NCBI GenBank assembly: GCA_947488605.1
Contig: CANKZJ010000003.1
Location: 62,001-126,000 of the forward strand
DNA: 64,000 nucleotides
Reading direction: 5' to 3'
Source: an uncultured Paracoccaceae bacterium
Lineage (GTDB): Bacteria > Pseudomonadota > Alphaproteobacteria > Rhodobacterales > Rhodobacteraceae
The notes under the pieces are model-generated. The model saw only the letters and a list, made by a program, of their open reading frames with translations, searched no databases and was not told the origin of the DNA. Positions within the stretch are counted from its first letter, which is position 1; each line of letters begins with the position of its first letter. The position numbers and the translations under genes are program-made. Below, piece by piece: positions 24,328 through 34,519 of this stretch.

Positions 24328-26249
24328 TCAGCGACCTCGCCAACCCGCTTCACGTCTACACCAGCCGCTTGCATTGCCGTCGCGGCAATATCTACAGCTG
24401 TCAGCCCCGCATCCGCATACATCGCATCGGGTGACGCGTGATCGATGTACCGATCCGGCAGCGTCATCGTCCGCACTTGGCAGCGTCCATCCAGCAGGCC
24501 GTCATTGGCCAAATCATGCAGTACCATTGCACCAAAACCGCCGCGCGACCCCTGCTCGACCGTGATCAGTGCTTTGTGATGACGTAGCAACTGCCGGATC
24601 AGAGCATGGTCCAACGGCTTGGCAAAGCGTGCATCGGCGATCGTGGCTGAAACACCTTGCGCCGCCAGCGCCTCTGCGGCCTTGCGGCACTCGGACAGAT
24701 GCGCACCAAACGACAGGATCGCCACATCAGTGCCTTCTTGCACAATGCGGCCTTTGCCAATCTCGATCAGCTCGCCCCGCCCTGGCAGGTCAATGCCTAC
24801 GCCTTCGCCACGCGGATAACGGAACGCAATCGGGCCTTCGTCATAGGCCGCAGCCGTGCGCACCATATGCATTAATTCAAGTTCATCGCCAGCAGCCATC
24901 ACTGTCATATTCGGCAACGCTGTCATAAATCCGATATCGAAAGCACCCGCATGGGTCGGGCCATCAGCCCCCACCAATCCGGCACGGTCAATCGCGAAAC
25001 GCACGGGCAGGTTTTGCAAGGCCACGTCATGGACCACCTGATCATACCCACGCTGTAGAAAGGTCGAGTAAATCGCGCAGAACGGCTTCAGCCCGCTTGC
25101 TGCCATCCCAGCGGCAAAGGTCACGCCATGCTGTTCGGCAATACCTACATCAAACACGCGGTTTGCAAACCGCGCACCCATGATATCAACACCCGTACCC
25201 GAAGGCATCGCAGCCGATACTGCAACGATGCTTGGGTCTAGCTGCGCCTCTGTCGTCAAAGCAGAGCCAAAGACCTTCGTATAACTTGGCGCATTGGGCT
25301 TGGACTTGGCTTGCGCACCTGTCACGACATCAAACTTGGATACACCATGCCCGCAATCGGCACTGTCTTCGGCGGGAGCGTACCCCTTCCCTTTGGTCGT
25401 GCAAACATGGATCAAGACAGGACCCGTCGCACGCGTCCGCGCAGCACGCAGCACTGGCAAAAGCTGCGACATATCATGACCATCAATTGGGCCGACATAT
25501 GAAAAGCCAAGTTCCTCGAATAAGGTTCCTGATCCGCCAGTTTGCATACCTGTCACGAGATTGCGCGCGCGGCGTGCGTGGTCCCGCAGCGGGCCGGGCA
25601 GCGCAGATTCGAACCCTTCGGCCATCTTGTGCAGCTCACCCATAGGGGAGGCATAGAGGCCAGATAAATACTTCGACATGGCACCCACAGGGGGCGCAAT
25701 CGACATCTCGTTATCGTTCAAGATCACAAACAGGCGGCGGCCTTCAGACCCCGCATTGTTCAGCGCCTCATACGCCATGCCAGCGCTGATGGACCCGTCA
25801 CCGATCACAGCAATCGCGTCACCCGTTGGCATCCCCATATCGCGACCGACAGTAAAACCGAGAGCTGCTGAAATAGATGTGCTGGAGTGTGCGGCACCGA
25901 ACGGATCATATTCGCTCTCAGCCCGCTTGGTGAACCCAGAAAGCCCGCCTTCCTGACGCAACGTGCGGATACGGTCACGACGTCCGGTCAGAACTTTGTG
26001 GGGGTAACATTGGTGGCCTACGTCGAAAATAACCTTATCGCGCGGTGTGTCGAACACCGCATGGATCGCTGTCGTCAACTCAACCACACCCAATGACGAT
26101 CCCAAATGCCCGCCAGTTTCAGACACCGCTGATATCACCTCCGCGCGCACATCATCCGCCAGATTGGCGATCGCAGTATCGTTCATGCGCCTGATGTCAG
26201 CAGGGCCTGCCACGCTGTCAAGGAAGGGTGTATTTGGACGATTGGTCAT
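24324..26249 (-). CDS. dxs: 1-deoxy-D-xylulose-5-phosphate synthase
   Basis: 641 residues from ATG at 26249 with AAAGGTG upstream. Dxs joins pyruvate and glyceraldehyde 3-phosphate, the first step of the MEP isoprenoid pathway, and uses thiamine diphosphate. The TPP motif [18 protein letters not shown] with NDNEMSI, the [15 protein letters not shown] loop and the transketolase central and C-terminal domains are all present. It lies downstream of pufX but is separated from it by a strong terminator, so it may have its own promoter or depend on read-through. Location beside puf links precursor supply with pigment synthesis. The open frame upstream to 26426 covers structured RNA and is not coding. 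Confidence 0.97.
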   Translation of the reverse strand: MTNRPNTPFLDSVAGPADIRRMNDTAIANLADDVRAEVISAVSETGGHLGSSLGVVELTTAIHAVFDTPRDKVIFDVGHQCYPHKVLTGRRDRIRTLRQEGGLSGFTKRAESEYDPFGAAHSSTSISAALGFTVGRDMGMPTGDAIAVIGDGSISAGMAYEALNNAGSEGRRLFVILNDNEMSIAPPVGAMSKYLSGLYASPMGELHKMAEGFESALPGPLRDHARRARNLVTGMQTGGSGTLFEELGFSYVGPIDGHDMSQLLPVLRAARTRATGPVLIHVCTTKGKGYAPAEDSADCGHGVSKFDVVTGAQAKSKPNAPSYTKVFGSALTTEAQLDPSIVAVSAAMPSGTGVDIMGARFANRVFDVGIAEQHGVTFAAGMAASGLKPFCAIYSTFLQRGYDQVVHDVALQNLPVRFAIDRAGLVGADGPTHAGAFDIGFMTALPNMTVMAAGDELELMHMVRTAAAYDEGPIAFRYPRGEGVGIDLPGRGELIEIGKGRIVQEGTDVAILSFGAHLSECRKAAEALAAQGVSATIADARFAKPLDHALIRQLLRHHKALITVEQGSRGGFGAMVLHDLANDGLLDGRCQVRTMTLPDRYIDHASPDAMYADAGLTAVDIAATAMQAAGVDVKRVGEVAD

Positions 26250-26267
26250 CTTGGCACCTTTGTGGTA

Positions 26268-26309
26268 ATAAAAAAGCGCCGCAAAAGGGGGGTACCCCAA
26301 TTGCGACGC
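26268..26309 (-). terminator. puf operon terminator, between pufX and dxs
   Basis: On the minus strand GCGTCGCAA (26301-26309) pairs with TTGCGGCGC (26276-26284) with one G-U pair, an inner GGGGTACCCC stem adds stability, and six T residues follow. This is a classic factor-independent terminator. Confidence 0.88.
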
Positions 26310-26429
26310 TAGTCTCCTGTAGCCAACAGGAAGGGAACTGGGGTCGAAACCCCAATACCGGGCCAGCCAGGGAGGGTAGCCCGATGGCGTTGAGACAGGC
26401 GGGGCGTCGCGCTCCGCCTGCTCCAAACT
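26310..26429 (-). other. Structured 3' untranslated region of the puf transcript
   Basis: Four further inverted repeats lie between the pufX stop and the terminator: 26396-26406/26410-26420 (eleven pairs, GC-rich), 26359-26363/26379-26383, 26339-26344/26349-26354 (GGGG/CCCC, tetraloop), and 26315-26320/26326-26331. In Rhodobacter, hairpins at the 3' ends of puf segments protect the message from decay; that role here is an inference. Confidence 0.55.
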
Positions 26430-26666
26430 TTAGACGTGCACAGCCTCTTGGATCTCGATCATCAAAGATGAACGATTGATCGGATCAGGTGTGTCACGGC
26501 TTTCCTCTGGCAGGATGCGGCCAATAAAGGCCATCGCTGCAATTACGAACCATAGGGCAAGTACGAAGACTGCCGCATAACCCGCACCTTTCAGCATCAA
26601 GAGCGTGATATCGGCGGTCAGCCTGCTCTTTTCGCTGAGGTCGAGGATGTTGTCGTTTTTCATCAT
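26430..26666 (-). CDS. pufX: PufX, reaction-centre/LH1 associated protein
   Basis: 78 residues with one membrane helix (GAGYAAVFVLALWFVIAAMAF), preceded by LMLK and followed by IGRILPEES, the same plan as Rhodobacter PufX. PufX opens a gap in the LH1 ring for quinone exchange. It follows pufM after eight bases. Its presence, with no pufC tetrahaem cytochrome gene between pufM and the terminator, places this strain in the pufX-type lineage. PufX sequences diverge quickly, so similarity is mostly in the helix and the basic/Arg turn. Two adjacent Met codons make the start ambiguous by one residue. Confidence 0.92.
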   Translation of the reverse strand: MMKNDNILDLSEKSRLTADITLLMLKGAGYAAVFVLALWFVIAAMAFIGRILPEESRDTPDPINRSSLMIEIQEAVHV

Positions 26667-26674
26667 CTCTCTCC

Positions 26675-27601
26675 TTAGTTCAGTGGGGCGTAGCCGTGGA
26701 CTTGCGCCCAGACGTACCAGTTATCAACAACCGTACCGGTCAACAGAATTCCGATGCCGCCAGTCAGCGTTGTCAGAACTGCGAACCACCAGGCCCAGCG
26801 GTGGATACCTTCCATGGTGGCGTTAAAGCCCATGGTCCAGCGCCAGAACAATGCAGCACGCTCGGTTGCTGTACCGCGGTCAACGATCTGTTCGATCTCA
26901 CGTTCGCCGCCGAAACGGCTGACCGCAAGGATCGTGGCCCCGTGCATCGCAAACAGCAGGGCAGATCCATAGAGGAACGCAATGCTCAAAGCGTGGAACG
27001 GATTGTAGAACAGGTTGCCATATGTGATCGAAAACAGGTTCGTCCAGTCAAGGTGAGAGAAGATACCGTAAGGGACCATCTCGGACCAGTCGCCCATCAG
27101 GATCGGACGGAACAGACCCAACACAAGGAACAGCCAGATCGCGGATGCGAATGCCCATGCCACGTGCTTGCCCATGCCCAGTGCCTCGGCCCGAAGATAG
27201 GTACGCACCCACCACGTCAGAACCGAAATCAGCAAGAAGAGCGACGCGATCATAAAGTAGCCGCCGTCATCCATTGGGGGCATACCCAAACCGTAACCCG
27301 GGGAAGGCGGATCAAGCGAGAACCAGAAGAGGTCGCGCAAGAAAATCGCCGGGTTATAGTCTGCCTGCGCCCAGAAGGACATGCCAACCATGACAAACCA
27401 GACCAGACCAGTCGCAAGTGAGATCACCCCAAAGGAACCCAGATAGATCGGTCCCAACTGCGCGTTCCCGAACACACCCGCAAGCTTTGAAAAGCCTACA
27501 CCGGTGCCGCGATCAATCGCGCTGCCATCAGCGCCGTCGAGCCCCATCTCAGGTGGTCCTTGGACCTGAACCTGGGTGAAGATGTTTTGATATTCAGCCA
27601 T
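26675..27601 (-). CDS. pufM: Photosynthetic reaction centre M subunit
   Basis: 308 residues, five membrane helices. The start [20 protein letters not shown] is typical. [22 protein letters not shown] holds the special-pair histidine and an iron-ligand histidine region, and [20 protein letters not shown] carries the iron/quinone site. With PufL it binds bacteriochlorophyll, bacteriopheophytin, quinones and iron in the inner membrane. It starts 13 bases after pufL. Length is that of the pufX-lineage M subunit. Confidence 0.99.
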   Translation of the reverse strand: MAEYQNIFTQVQVQGPPEMGLDGADGSAIDRGTGVGFSKLAGVFGNAQLGPIYLGSFGVISLATGLVWFVMVGMSFWAQADYNPAIFLRDLFWFSLDPPSPGYGLGMPPMDDGGYFMIASLFLLISVLTWWVRTYLRAEALGMGKHVAWAFASAIWLFLVLGLFRPILMGDWSEMVPYGIFSHLDWTNLFSITYGNLFYNPFHALSIAFLYGSALLFAMHGATILAVSRFGGEREIEQIVDRGTATERAALFWRWTMGFNATMEGIHRWAWWFAVLTTLTGGIGILLTGTVVDNWYVWAQVHGYAPLN

Positions 27602-27614
27602 TGTTCATATCCTC

Positions 27615-28445
27615 CTACAGATCGACCCACCAAGGGAGCTCATAGTACCAGTCCCACCAAATGATCCATTCTTCGAACCAGACGGTGCCGGAAATCACGA
27701 TACAAATCGCAGACCAGAAACCAGCGTTCAGCGCCAAGAACAGACCGAGGCGGTGAATCCCCAATGGTCCGATCGAGTAGCCGATCAAATCGCGAAAATA
27801 AGTGTCTTCGTGATCAGGTGACTTGATCTCTTGTCCTTTGCCCGGGTTCACGGCCGACAGCACCAATGATCCATGCAGCGCAAGTGCGAGACAGGTGGTG
27901 AAGAAGAACGTGATCGCGATCATATGGACCGGATTGTAGTGAAAGTTGCCGTAGGTGTAGCCCACGTTGTTGACCCAATCGAGGTGGCTAAAGATGCCAT
28001 AAGGGAATGCATGTCCCCAAGCACCCAGCAGCACCGGACGGATCACAACGAGGGTGACATAAGCAAAGATGGCCACGCCAAATGCAAACGGCACATGATA
28101 CCCAATGCCAAGTTTTCGGCAAATCTCGACCTCGCGCATCATCCAGCTGACAAAGGCGCCAATGGCACAAATCGTGATGATCTGCCAAAGCCCGCCTTCC
28201 AGCAACGGTGCGGCACCCAAACCATATTCAAGCGCCGGTGGGTCGATGGAAATCAACCACGGGTTCCATGTGGGGCCTTGGCTAGCCCCGTAAAATATTA
28301 ATATCGTCCCTAGGACGGCGAAAAAGAACGTCGTTACTCCGAAGAAGCCCACATAAAATGGCCCCACCCAAAAGTCGAACAGATCACCGCCTACCAATGT
28401 CCCGCCACGGACCCGGTATTTTCTCTCGAAGCTGAGCTGTGCCAT
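27615..28445 (-). CDS. pufL: Photosynthetic reaction centre L subunit
   Basis: 276 residues. The N-terminus [20 protein letters not shown], the sequence [22 protein letters not shown] around the special-pair histidine, and the quinone-B side helix [19 protein letters not shown] identify it. Five membrane helices as expected. It is preceded by a structured intercistronic region after pufA and followed closely by pufM. Function: core of the charge-separating reaction centre. Confidence 0.99.
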   Translation of the reverse strand: MAQLSFERKYRVRGGTLVGGDLFDFWVGPFYVGFFGVTTFFFAVLGTILIFYGASQGPTWNPWLISIDPPALEYGLGAAPLLEGGLWQIITICAIGAFVSWMMREVEICRKLGIGYHVPFAFGVAIFAYVTLVVIRPVLLGAWGHAFPYGIFSHLDWVNNVGYTYGNFHYNPVHMIAITFFFTTCLALALHGSLVLSAVNPGKGQEIKSPDHEDTYFRDLIGYSIGPLGIHRLGLFLALNAGFWSAICIVISGTVWFEEWIIWWDWYYELPWWVDL

Positions 28446-28571
28446 CTTCTATCTCCATTCATTGACAGGCCCTGCGTACCCATTGGTCGCGCCCTGTCAT
28501 CGTCAATGTCGGTGTTTGCTACGGGCGGATCATATTGCCCGCCCGCAGCGTGATTTATTCAGCAAAGCTGA
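28446..28571 (-). other. pufA-pufL intercistronic hairpins
   Basis: A strong hairpin (28518-28528 with 28539-28549, eleven pairs with one G-U) and a second (28463-28469 with 28493-28499) separate pufA from pufL. In Rhodobacter the equivalent structures stabilise the pufBA message and give more LH1 than reaction centre. The position is the same here. Confidence 0.75.
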
Positions 28572-28727
28572 TTACATTCCGCCAAAGGCTTTCATGAACC
28601 AGTTTGTGCTTTCATTGCTCAACAGGACGAGGTGAATCATCGCAGCAAGCAAGAACAGGAATACGCCCTGTGCCACGAAGACGCGGCGCGGGTCGAAGAC
28701 CAGCCAGATTTTGTAGAACTGTGCCAT
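28572..28727 (-). CDS. pufA: Light-harvesting 1 alpha subunit PufA
   Basis: 51 residues, read directly: [20 protein letters not shown], then a membrane helix [17 protein letters not shown] and [10 protein letters not shown]. The pattern [12 protein letters not shown] and the helix histidine (AAMIHL), which ligates bacteriochlorophyll, are diagnostic for LH1 alpha. AGGAGAAC lies upstream of the ATG at 28727. It starts 12 bases after the pufB stop. Together with PufB it forms the ring around the reaction centre. Confidence 0.97.
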   Translation of the reverse strand: MAQFYKIWLVFDPRRVFVAQGVFLFLLAAMIHLVLLSNESTNWFMKAFGGM

Positions 28728-28739
28728 TCAATGTTCTCC

Positions 28740-28898
28740 TTAAGACCAGTTGAACCAAGGAAGCTTGATGTACGTCAGCACGTGAGCAACGACTGCTACG
28801 ATCGTGAAGATCGTAAACCCGCTCATGTAAACTGCGTGCAGCTCTTGGGCCTGCTCGTCAGTGAGACCTGTGAAAGAAAGGTCAGATTTGTCAGCCAT
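28740..28898 (-). CDS. pufB: Light-harvesting 1 beta subunit PufB
   Basis: 52 residues from ATG at 28898: [20 protein letters not shown], then [32 protein letters not shown]. The second histidine (VVAHVL) ligates bacteriochlorophyll, and the ending PWFNWS is typical for LH1 beta. TTGGAGAC lies before the ATG. A longer frame to 28985 runs through the hairpin leader and is not used. Confidence 0.97.
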   Translation of the reverse strand: MADKSDLSFTGLTDEQAQELHAVYMSGFTIFTIVAVVAHVLTYIKLPWFNWS

Positions 28899-29045
28899 GT
28901 TTTGTCTCCAAAATAAAGTACTGACGCCGCGCACCCCCCGCGGCCGGGTTACGACAGAAGCTCTTCCTCTGCCCCAATCCATCATCCCGGGGGGGAATGA
29001 TGAACGTCGGATGTCCGTTTCCAGACAAATGTCGTGCCGTTAGCT
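28899..29045 (-). promoter_or_regulatory. pufQ-pufB intergenic leader
   Basis: 147 bases without a gene. A hairpin CATCAT/ATGATG with adjoining CCC/GGG lies at 28980-29002, and a GC-rich repeat (CCGCG/CGCGG) is nearer to pufB. This is where Rhodobacter has puf processing sites. No TGT-N12-ACA site is present; a TGT-N10-ACA sequence near 29021 has the wrong spacing for PpsR. Confidence 0.5.
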
Positions 29046-29270
29046 TCAAGCGCTGAAGATCTGCGGCGTAATAATGCGGGCCTGTGTCCAGGCTTTTGCG
29101 AATGGACCTTTTTCAGGCAGTTCCATCCGGCGCGCTGCAGTCAGCACCCAAGTCAGCATGCACAGCGGCAGCGTGGCCAGAAAGATCAGGCCAAAGTAGG
29201 CATAATATTCGCGTTTCGGCGGCGCAGACCTGCCCCGTGTGGTGGGGATATCTGTTGTAAAATCGGTCAT
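29046..29270 (-). CDS. pufQ: PufQ
   Basis: 74 residues with one membrane helix ([22 protein letters not shown]) after a short polar N-terminus and a tail ending [16 protein letters not shown]. This matches PufQ, a small protein of the puf operon that influences bacteriochlorophyll synthesis or intermediate delivery. Its ATG overlaps the bchZ stop (ATGA), linking pigment genes to the structural puf genes in one transcript. Low sequence conservation is normal; position makes the call firm. Confidence 0.92.
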   Translation of the reverse strand: MTDFTTDIPTTRGRSAPPKREYYAYFGLIFLATLPLCMLTWVLTAARRMELPEKGPFAKAWTQARIITPQIFSA

Positions 29271-30727
29271 GTGCGTCCTCCAGTAGTTGGTTGCAGTGTT
29301 TCGACGGTCTCTAGAACAACCCGGTCATTGCCGGCGTCGAGGGCTGCGCGCTCGGCTGCATCACGCAGCGTTTTAGCGGCAGAAATTCGTGTCAGGATCG
29401 GGTGTGTTGCCACGATCTCGTCCAGCTTGGCCTGTGCGTCGGTATCCCAAGGGAAATCGCGGCGCAGCGGGGTCAACGTGGCATCGGCTGCATCCATATC
29501 CGTGCCCAAAGGCAGAATGTGGAATAGAGCGTCAAACAGGCCGTTGCAGACCTCTTGCAAGATGTAAGTTGCCCCGGCGTAGCCCATGAATGGGGTTCCC
29601 GTCGCACGACGGATCGCAGCACCGGGAAAGCTGGCAGGGATAAACACAGGGCTTGGTCCATGCCCGGCTTTCATCTCAGCCAGATACATTTTCTCGTTGA
29701 TCGAACCCATGACAATCAGCGGGCGCTTGGTGTGCAGCATGCTGCGCACTTCTTCATTATCAGTTTTTTTGCCGCGCGTCCGGGCCACCGCAAAAGCGCA
29801 TGGAAAACCCAGATCACCTTCAAGGAAGTGCCGCACGCCGCGGGCGTACGTTTCGTTCGCAACAATGGCAAATTCAGCCGTCGCAAAGAAATCCTGCGTC
29901 ACAGAGCGCCACATGTCCCAAACAGGTTTGATGGTCGAATGCTTTTCACGCTCGATGAATGGCTCTGGATCGAGGTCCAGCATTTCACCCAACGTGCGTA
30001 GGAACTTTGTCGTTGAATCAATACCAAACGGCGCTTGCAAATACGGCTTGCCCAGCACCTCACACAGTCCGCGCCCAAATTCGCGGTACATTGTTACGTT
30101 CACATCGGCATTCACAAGATTACGCATCTCGGCCACATGGGCACCTAGCGGCATCACCATGTTGATCTCAGCGCCGATGCCCTCAACCAGACGGCGTATT
30201 TCAGCCAGATCAGACGGCATGTTAAACGCACCATACATCGGCCCAAGGATATTCACGCGAGGTTTCGCATCCTCTTCGCGCTTTTTCTCAGGCGGCATAC
30301 GCCCTTTGGTCATGCCAAATTCAGTAAAGATCCACGTCATCGCACGGTCCGCGCATTCCCACTGATCTTCATCAATTGTGCGCGGCAGGAAACGTTGAAT
30401 ATTGGTGCCTTGCGGGGTCACGCCGCCACCAATCATTTCAGCAATCGAGCCGGTGACAACGACAGCAGGCAAAGCAGGATCAAGGGTTTTCCAAGCCCGC
30501 TTCATCGCTTCTTCCGTGCCTTCACCCATCTCGGTTTCGGCAAGGCCAGTCACGACAATCGGCAACTCATGCGGTGGCAAACCGTCGGTGTAATGCAGCA
30601 CAGACGTCACAGGCAGGTTTTCACACCCAACCGGGCCATCGATTACAACCTGCAAGCCTTTCACAGCACAGAATGCATAAACTGCACCCCAGTATCCGCC
30701 AGCGCGATCATGATCGGTGACTAGCAT
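29267..30727 (-). CDS. bchZ: Chlorophyllide a reductase subunit BchZ
   Basis: 486 residues, nitrogenase component 1-like subunit. With BchY it forms the catalytic heterotetramer of chlorophyllide a reductase (COR), which reduces ring B and, with BchX as electron donor, makes the bacteriochlorin. The N-terminal [18 protein letters not shown] and [20 protein letters not shown] segments (cysteine cluster ligand) are typical. The ATG shares one base with the bchY stop (TGATG) and its own stop overlaps pufQ. Confidence 0.98.
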   Translation of the reverse strand: MLVTDHDRAGGYWGAVYAFCAVKGLQVVIDGPVGCENLPVTSVLHYTDGLPPHELPIVVTGLAETEMGEGTEEAMKRAWKTLDPALPAVVVTGSIAEMIGGGVTPQGTNIQRFLPRTIDEDQWECADRAMTWIFTEFGMTKGRMPPEKKREEDAKPRVNILGPMYGAFNMPSDLAEIRRLVEGIGAEINMVMPLGAHVAEMRNLVNADVNVTMYREFGRGLCEVLGKPYLQAPFGIDSTTKFLRTLGEMLDLDPEPFIEREKHSTIKPVWDMWRSVTQDFFATAEFAIVANETYARGVRHFLEGDLGFPCAFAVARTRGKKTDNEEVRSMLHTKRPLIVMGSINEKMYLAEMKAGHGPSPVFIPASFPGAAIRRATGTPFMGYAGATYILQEVCNGLFDALFHILPLGTDMDAADATLTPLRRDFPWDTDAQAKLDEIVATHPILTRISAAKTLRDAAERAALDAGNDRVVLETVETLQPTTGGRT

Positions 30728-32331
30728 CAGATCATCTCCTGCGCTTTGGCGACACGCGCCGCTTTATCAAGTTTCTTTTGATGCGCAGCACGGAAATCAG
30801 GGCGCAAATTCGGCGCGCCCTCCCAGACACCGGCAGTGTCGCCATTGCCCACGCCCTCAAAGAACGCACGCATCGTGTCCATCTTTTCCTTGCCCGCAAT
30901 CGCCGCATTCACGACCTGAGCCAACGAGCCAGCGCCCGCTGGCCCCATGAGTGGCCGCGCCGAAATGAGGTTCGTAAAGTAGAGCGATGGAATACCGCGC
31001 TCTTTAGCGTGCTGAACAACAGGTGTCGTGCCAATCGCCAGATCCGGTTTGATCGCATCAACAGCGGCCAGATCATCCTCAAGCGATGCACGGTAGACGA
31101 TTTTTACGCCTTTCGCCTTGAGCCATTCAGCATCAGGGCGTGACCATTCGGTCCGTGGGCAAGCGGTGCCCACATAAGGCACATCAGCGCCGCTTTCGAT
31201 CAGCAAACGCGCGACCAAAAGCTCTGAACCTTCATAGCCAGACAGCGTGACGGTCCCGTTGATTTGCGCGCCTGATAGGGCACCTTTGATCGCAGGAAGG
31301 AAGGCATTTTGTGCCGCAGCAATCTGATCGGGTTTCACATTGTAAGCATCACCAATCGCAGCCAGCCAAGCAGCCGTGCCGTCATGGCCAACAGGTGCTG
31401 AGCCAACAATCTTACGGCCAGCCGCCTGAAATTCGCGGATCGCGGCAGTATAAAATGGGTGGATCGCAGCAGCGACACCGCAATCAAGTGCGGCATAAAG
31501 TTCACGCCATTCACGGGTCGGAACGACCGGACCAGCGGCAAGACCCATCGGGGCCAGCATCGCGCCAATCATCATCGGATCAGCCGGGAACATCTCGCCC
31601 AGCAGTGCGACGGTCGGGCGGTCATGTTTGCCGCCAACAGGACGGGCAACAGGACCGGCTTTCACTTCTTCGCGGGCGTAATTCAGCATCGCACCCGCCA
31701 AAACATCCTTGGCTTCGGCATGGGTTGGAATACCAAAACCAGGCACATCAATGCCAACAATCCGCACGCCATTAATCTCTTTGGGCAGCAACCGCAGCGG
31801 CACGCCGGATGCAGTCGGCACGCAAAGGTTGGTCACCACAATCGCGTCGTAGCGATCTGGATCAGCCATATCGTGGACACTCTCTCGAATATCCTCGAAC
31901 AGCTTACCGGTCACTAAACTCTCGGAATTAAACGGCACATAGCCAACAGACCTCCGCGCGCCGTAGAAATGCGACACGAACGTCAGGCCATAAACGCAAC
32001 ACGCAGATCCTGACAGAACAGTCGCGACGCGCTTCATACGAAGACCTACGCGCAAAGACCCGAACGCCGGGCACATGCTCTGCGGTTGATCGTGGGGGCC
32101 TTGCGGATAGTCCTTGGCGTACTGATCTAAAATCTCGGATTTGCCAGCGTTGCGTGCGGCAGCTTCCATTGATCCAGCACTCGCAGTGCAACCGCCCTCT
32201 AGGGCCGTCGCCTGTGTCCCTGCATCCAGAACATCAGAGGATTCTTCACGTGCAACACCCTCAATGATCTGGACTTCACCAGCATCATCATAGCCAACTT
32301 CATAGCCTTTGGTGTCACTATCACGCGTCAT
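30727..32331 (-). CDS. bchY: Chlorophyllide a reductase subunit BchY
   Basis: 534 residues. Nitrogenase-like subunit of COR, carrying the cysteines for the shared [4Fe-4S] cluster ([51 protein letters not shown]). The first about 45 residues (acidic, [12 protein letters not shown]) precede the segment where Rhodobacter BchY aligns, so this is an N-terminal extension or a start that lies further downstream. The start codon overlaps the end of the small upstream ORF by 11 bases. bchY-bchZ are translationally coupled. Confidence 0.97.
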   Translation of the reverse strand: MTRDSDTKGYEVGYDDAGEVQIIEGVAREESSDVLDAGTQATALEGGCTASAGSMEAAARNAGKSEILDQYAKDYPQGPHDQPQSMCPAFGSLRVGLRMKRVATVLSGSACCVYGLTFVSHFYGARRSVGYVPFNSESLVTGKLFEDIRESVHDMADPDRYDAIVVTNLCVPTASGVPLRLLPKEINGVRIVGIDVPGFGIPTHAEAKDVLAGAMLNYAREEVKAGPVARPVGGKHDRPTVALLGEMFPADPMMIGAMLAPMGLAAGPVVPTREWRELYAALDCGVAAAIHPFYTAAIREFQAAGRKIVGSAPVGHDGTAAWLAAIGDAYNVKPDQIAAAQNAFLPAIKGALSGAQINGTVTLSGYEGSELLVARLLIESGADVPYVGTACPRTEWSRPDAEWLKAKGVKIVYRASLEDDLAAVDAIKPDLAIGTTPVVQHAKERGIPSLYFTNLISARPLMGPAGAGSLAQVVNAAIAGKEKMDTMRAFFEGVGNGDTAGVWEGAPNLRPDFRAAHQKKLDKAARVAKAQEMI

Positions 32332-32467
32332 ATTTTACGGGGTCCTTTGGCGCGGGCGTGGAATTCATGATGTCCCGCAACAGGTGCTTGGTTTGCTCTG
32401 GCCTGGCGCGGGCCAGCATCTGGCGCACCTCTTCCAAAACTTCTTTCTGAGGATCATGCATCGTCAT
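32321..32467 (-). CDS. Unassigned 48-residue ORF between bchX and bchY
   Basis: The ATG lies inside the last codons of bchX and the stop lies 11 bases inside bchY, so the frame exactly bridges the two genes. The peptide begins [20 protein letters not shown] and continues ARPEQTKHLLRDIMNSTPA, ending DPVKYDA; a second in-frame ATG is at 32461. It is helical in the first 34 residues and charged, without a membrane segment or cysteines. AGGT lies just upstream of the start. Overlap at both ends is what translational coupling looks like. I do not recognise it from other pathways; it could be a small accessory protein of COR or only a coupling frame. Confidence 0.6.
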   Translation of the reverse strand: MTMHDPQKEVLEEVRQMLARARPEQTKHLLRDIMNSTPAPKDPVKYDA

Positions 32468-33458
32468 AGATGACCTCCAGGCTTTCCTTGGGTGCTGCGT
32501 TCTTGCCGCGCATATCAACGTCAGTGGCCGGGACCAATTGATAGTCACCGCCTGTATCTTTGGCATCAAACAGACCCAGCAATCCATCTTGATCAAGCGG
32601 ATTTGGGCGTACCGGTGGGGCGATGCCAACTGCATCGGCCAGGCCAGCGAACATGGGACCCCATTGGCTTTCATTGGTGCCAACGATCACATAATTCGCG
32701 CTTTTCTTTCGCAGATCATCATCTTGGGGGATTGCAGCAAGGACAGGTATGCTGACGGCTTCCGCAAAAGCTTGCGCCTCTCCCGAGCCATCATCTTTGT
32801 TGATCACAAGGCCGGCAACGCCGACGTTGCCGCCAAGCTTGCGGAAATACTCAACAGCAGAACAAACGTTGTTGGCAACATAGAGCGACTGAAGATCGTT
32901 AGAGGCGACCAAAATAACCTTCTGGGCCATGTCACGCGCAATCGGCAAACCAAAGCCGCCACAAACAACATCGCCGAGGAAATCCAGGAGCACATAATCA
33001 AAGTCCCAATCGTGGAACCCCAGTTTTTCAAGCAATTCAAAACCGTGGATAATACCGCGACCCCCACAACCACGACCGACCTCAGGGCCGCCCAGTTCCA
33101 TCGCAAAAACACCGCCACGCTTAAAGCAGACGTCGCCAATTGCGACTTCTTCCCCAGCGAGCTTTTTCTTGGCAGATGTCTCAATAATCGTCGGGCAGGC
33201 CTTGCCGCCGAACAGCAGGCTTGTTGTATCGGATTTCGGATCACAGCCGATCAGAAGCACGCGCTTGCCCATCTCGGCCATCATATGGCTGAGGTTCGCA
33301 AGCGTGAATGATTTGCCGATGCCGCCCTTGCCGTAAATCGCAATGATCTGTGTTTTAGATGTCGGCTCACCTTGTGGCACTTCGAGGCTTGGCTCTTCGT
33401 TGGCCTCATCGCGAAGACGTTGATCAAAGTCCTTTAGGTTTGGAATTTCATCTTTCAT
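32454..33458 (-). CDS. bchX: Chlorophyllide a reductase iron protein BchX
   Basis: 334 residues from ATG at 33458, which overlaps the bchC stop (ATGA); an upstream in-frame ATG at 33491 would overlap bchC further. It is a NifH-like ATPase with P-loop [20 protein letters not shown], the [4Fe-4S] cysteine regions [13 protein letters not shown] and [15 protein letters not shown]. It passes electrons to BchYZ. The N-terminal [20 protein letters not shown] extension before the P-loop is normal for BchX and distinguishes it from BchL. Confidence 0.98.
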   Translation of the reverse strand: MKDEIPNLKDFDQRLRDEANEEPSLEVPQGEPTSKTQIIAIYGKGGIGKSFTLANLSHMMAEMGKRVLLIGCDPKSDTTSLLFGGKACPTIIETSAKKKLAGEEVAIGDVCFKRGGVFAMELGGPEVGRGCGGRGIIHGFELLEKLGFHDWDFDYVLLDFLGDVVCGGFGLPIARDMAQKVILVASNDLQSLYVANNVCSAVEYFRKLGGNVGVAGLVINKDDGSGEAQAFAEAVSIPVLAAIPQDDDLRKKSANYVIVGTNESQWGPMFAGLADAVGIAPPVRPNPLDQDGLLGLFDAKDTGGDYQLVPATDVDMRGKNAAPKESLEVIYDDA

Positions 33459-34393
33459 GCGGTTCCCCAATTCAAAATCATTTTTAGACACGCGGGATCA
33501 GTAAATGCGGTCTCATATGCGCCGCTGGCGAGTTCGGCGGGTTGTTGGTGAGTGATCAGATCAGCCAGCTCCAACACGCCCGCTTCAACCAATGCTTTGG
33601 TTGCGGTCATGTCATCTGGCGCCCATTCAGCACTGATGCGGAAACGGGCTTCTTTCATAAAAGCAGGCGGAAACGCGAATTGCAGCGGGGCGGTATAAAA
33701 GCCAGCCAAGACAATCTCGCCACCTTTGGCGATGCGGCCAATCCAGTCATTCAGCAGGTCACCACGACCGGATGCGTCGTAGACTGATTTGTAGTCGCGA
33801 CGCGCATCCAACTCTGGCGTTGTGACTTCATATCCGGCGGCGCCCTCCATGCGAATGGGGTCAACCTCCCAAACGGTCGGCGCAGGCGCACCAGAGGCAA
33901 TCGTCAAACGCGCCAACAGACGCCCAAGAACACCGTGGCCAATAATCAGATCAGGAACAGCCTTGTTCGGGCCAGCCATTGCGTGACGGGCGGTTGCGGC
34001 CAAAGCCAGCAACGCGCCAGCAGCACCAAGGCCGCGGTCAATACGTGTGACGCGCGATGCTTTCGTGACGAGCGTTTCCGCCGCGGCACCAAACAATCCA
34101 AACGCACCTTCATAGCAGCTCGCACCGGGCACAAACACGTGTTCGCCTACGCGGTAGCCGCTATCAGCACCGGCCTCAATCACCTCACCGGCGGCTTCAT
34201 AGCCGGGGATCAAAGGATACCCCATGCCGGGGAAAGGAGGCATCTCACCAGACCAAAACAGCTTTTCTGTACCAGTGGAAATGCCGGAATGCTTGATTGC
34301 GACGACGATATCATCAGCCGCAGGAGAGACGATTCCCACCGTATCAATACCCAGTTTTCCGGGCGCTGATAGTATAACGGCCTTTGTTTCCAA
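33455..34393 (-). CDS. bchC: Bacteriochlorophyllide hydroxyethyl dehydrogenase BchC
   Basis: 312 residues with a TTG start at 34393 ([18 protein letters not shown]), chosen because GGAGGAGAAG lies six bases upstream and homologues begin METxAV. BchC oxidises the 3-hydroxyethyl group of the bacteriochlorin to acetyl. It belongs to the zinc-type medium-chain dehydrogenases: [37 protein letters not shown] and the cofactor fold [15 protein letters not shown]. First gene of the bchCXYZ-puf superoperon. The frame extends to 34495 across the promoter, which is not coding. Confidence 0.95.
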   Translation of the reverse strand: METKAVILSAPGKLGIDTVGIVSPAADDIVVAIKHSGISTGTEKLFWSGEMPPFPGMGYPLIPGYEAAGEVIEAGADSGYRVGEHVFVPGASCYEGAFGLFGAAAETLVTKASRVTRIDRGLGAAGALLALAATARHAMAGPNKAVPDLIIGHGVLGRLLARLTIASGAPAPTVWEVDPIRMEGAAGYEVTTPELDARRDYKSVYDASGRGDLLNDWIGRIAKGGEIVLAGFYTAPLQFAFPPAFMKEARFRISAEWAPDDMTATKALVEAGVLELADLITHQQPAELASGAYETAFTDPACLKMILNWGTA

Positions 34394-34454
34394 TATCTTC
34401 TCCTCCGTGTTGCGGCCTGAATTAACTTCAGAACACGACACTCTGTCCTGCTTT

Positions 34455-34482
34455 ATTCTAGCCTGACATACCGTAGTGTCAA
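34455..34482 (-). promoter_or_regulatory. Sigma-70-type promoter of bchC
   Basis: On the minus strand TTGACA (34477-34482) and TAGAAT (34455-34460) are separated by 16 bases, a near-consensus housekeeping promoter. The -35 box is the inner edge of a PpsR site, so repressor binding would block polymerase. Confidence 0.75.
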
Positions 34483-34494
34483 TTAGTTTAGACA
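34477..34494 (-). promoter_or_regulatory. PpsR/CrtJ operator, bchC proximal
   Basis: TGTCAATTAGTTTAGACA on the + strand is an exact TGT-N12-ACA site that includes the bchC -35 box. Confidence 0.82.
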
Positions 34495-34501
34495 CCTAAA
34501 G

Positions 34502-34519
34502 TGTAAACTTTACCTGACA
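34502..34519 (-). promoter_or_regulatory. PpsR/CrtJ operator, bchC distal
   Basis: TGTAAACTTTACCTGACA is an exact TGT-N12-ACA site seven bases from the proximal one. It overlaps the last codons and stop of crtF. A close pair of sites before bchC is also the Rhodobacter arrangement. Confidence 0.8.

Noticed and set aside
26250..26426. N-terminal extension of dxs
   Set aside because: It covers the puf terminator hairpins; the ATG at 26249 has a ribosome binding site and matches the family start.
29016..29040. Possible PpsR site before pufB (TGT-CTGGAAACGG-ACA)
   Set aside because: The spacer is ten bases, not twelve; all accepted sites in the window have exactly twelve.
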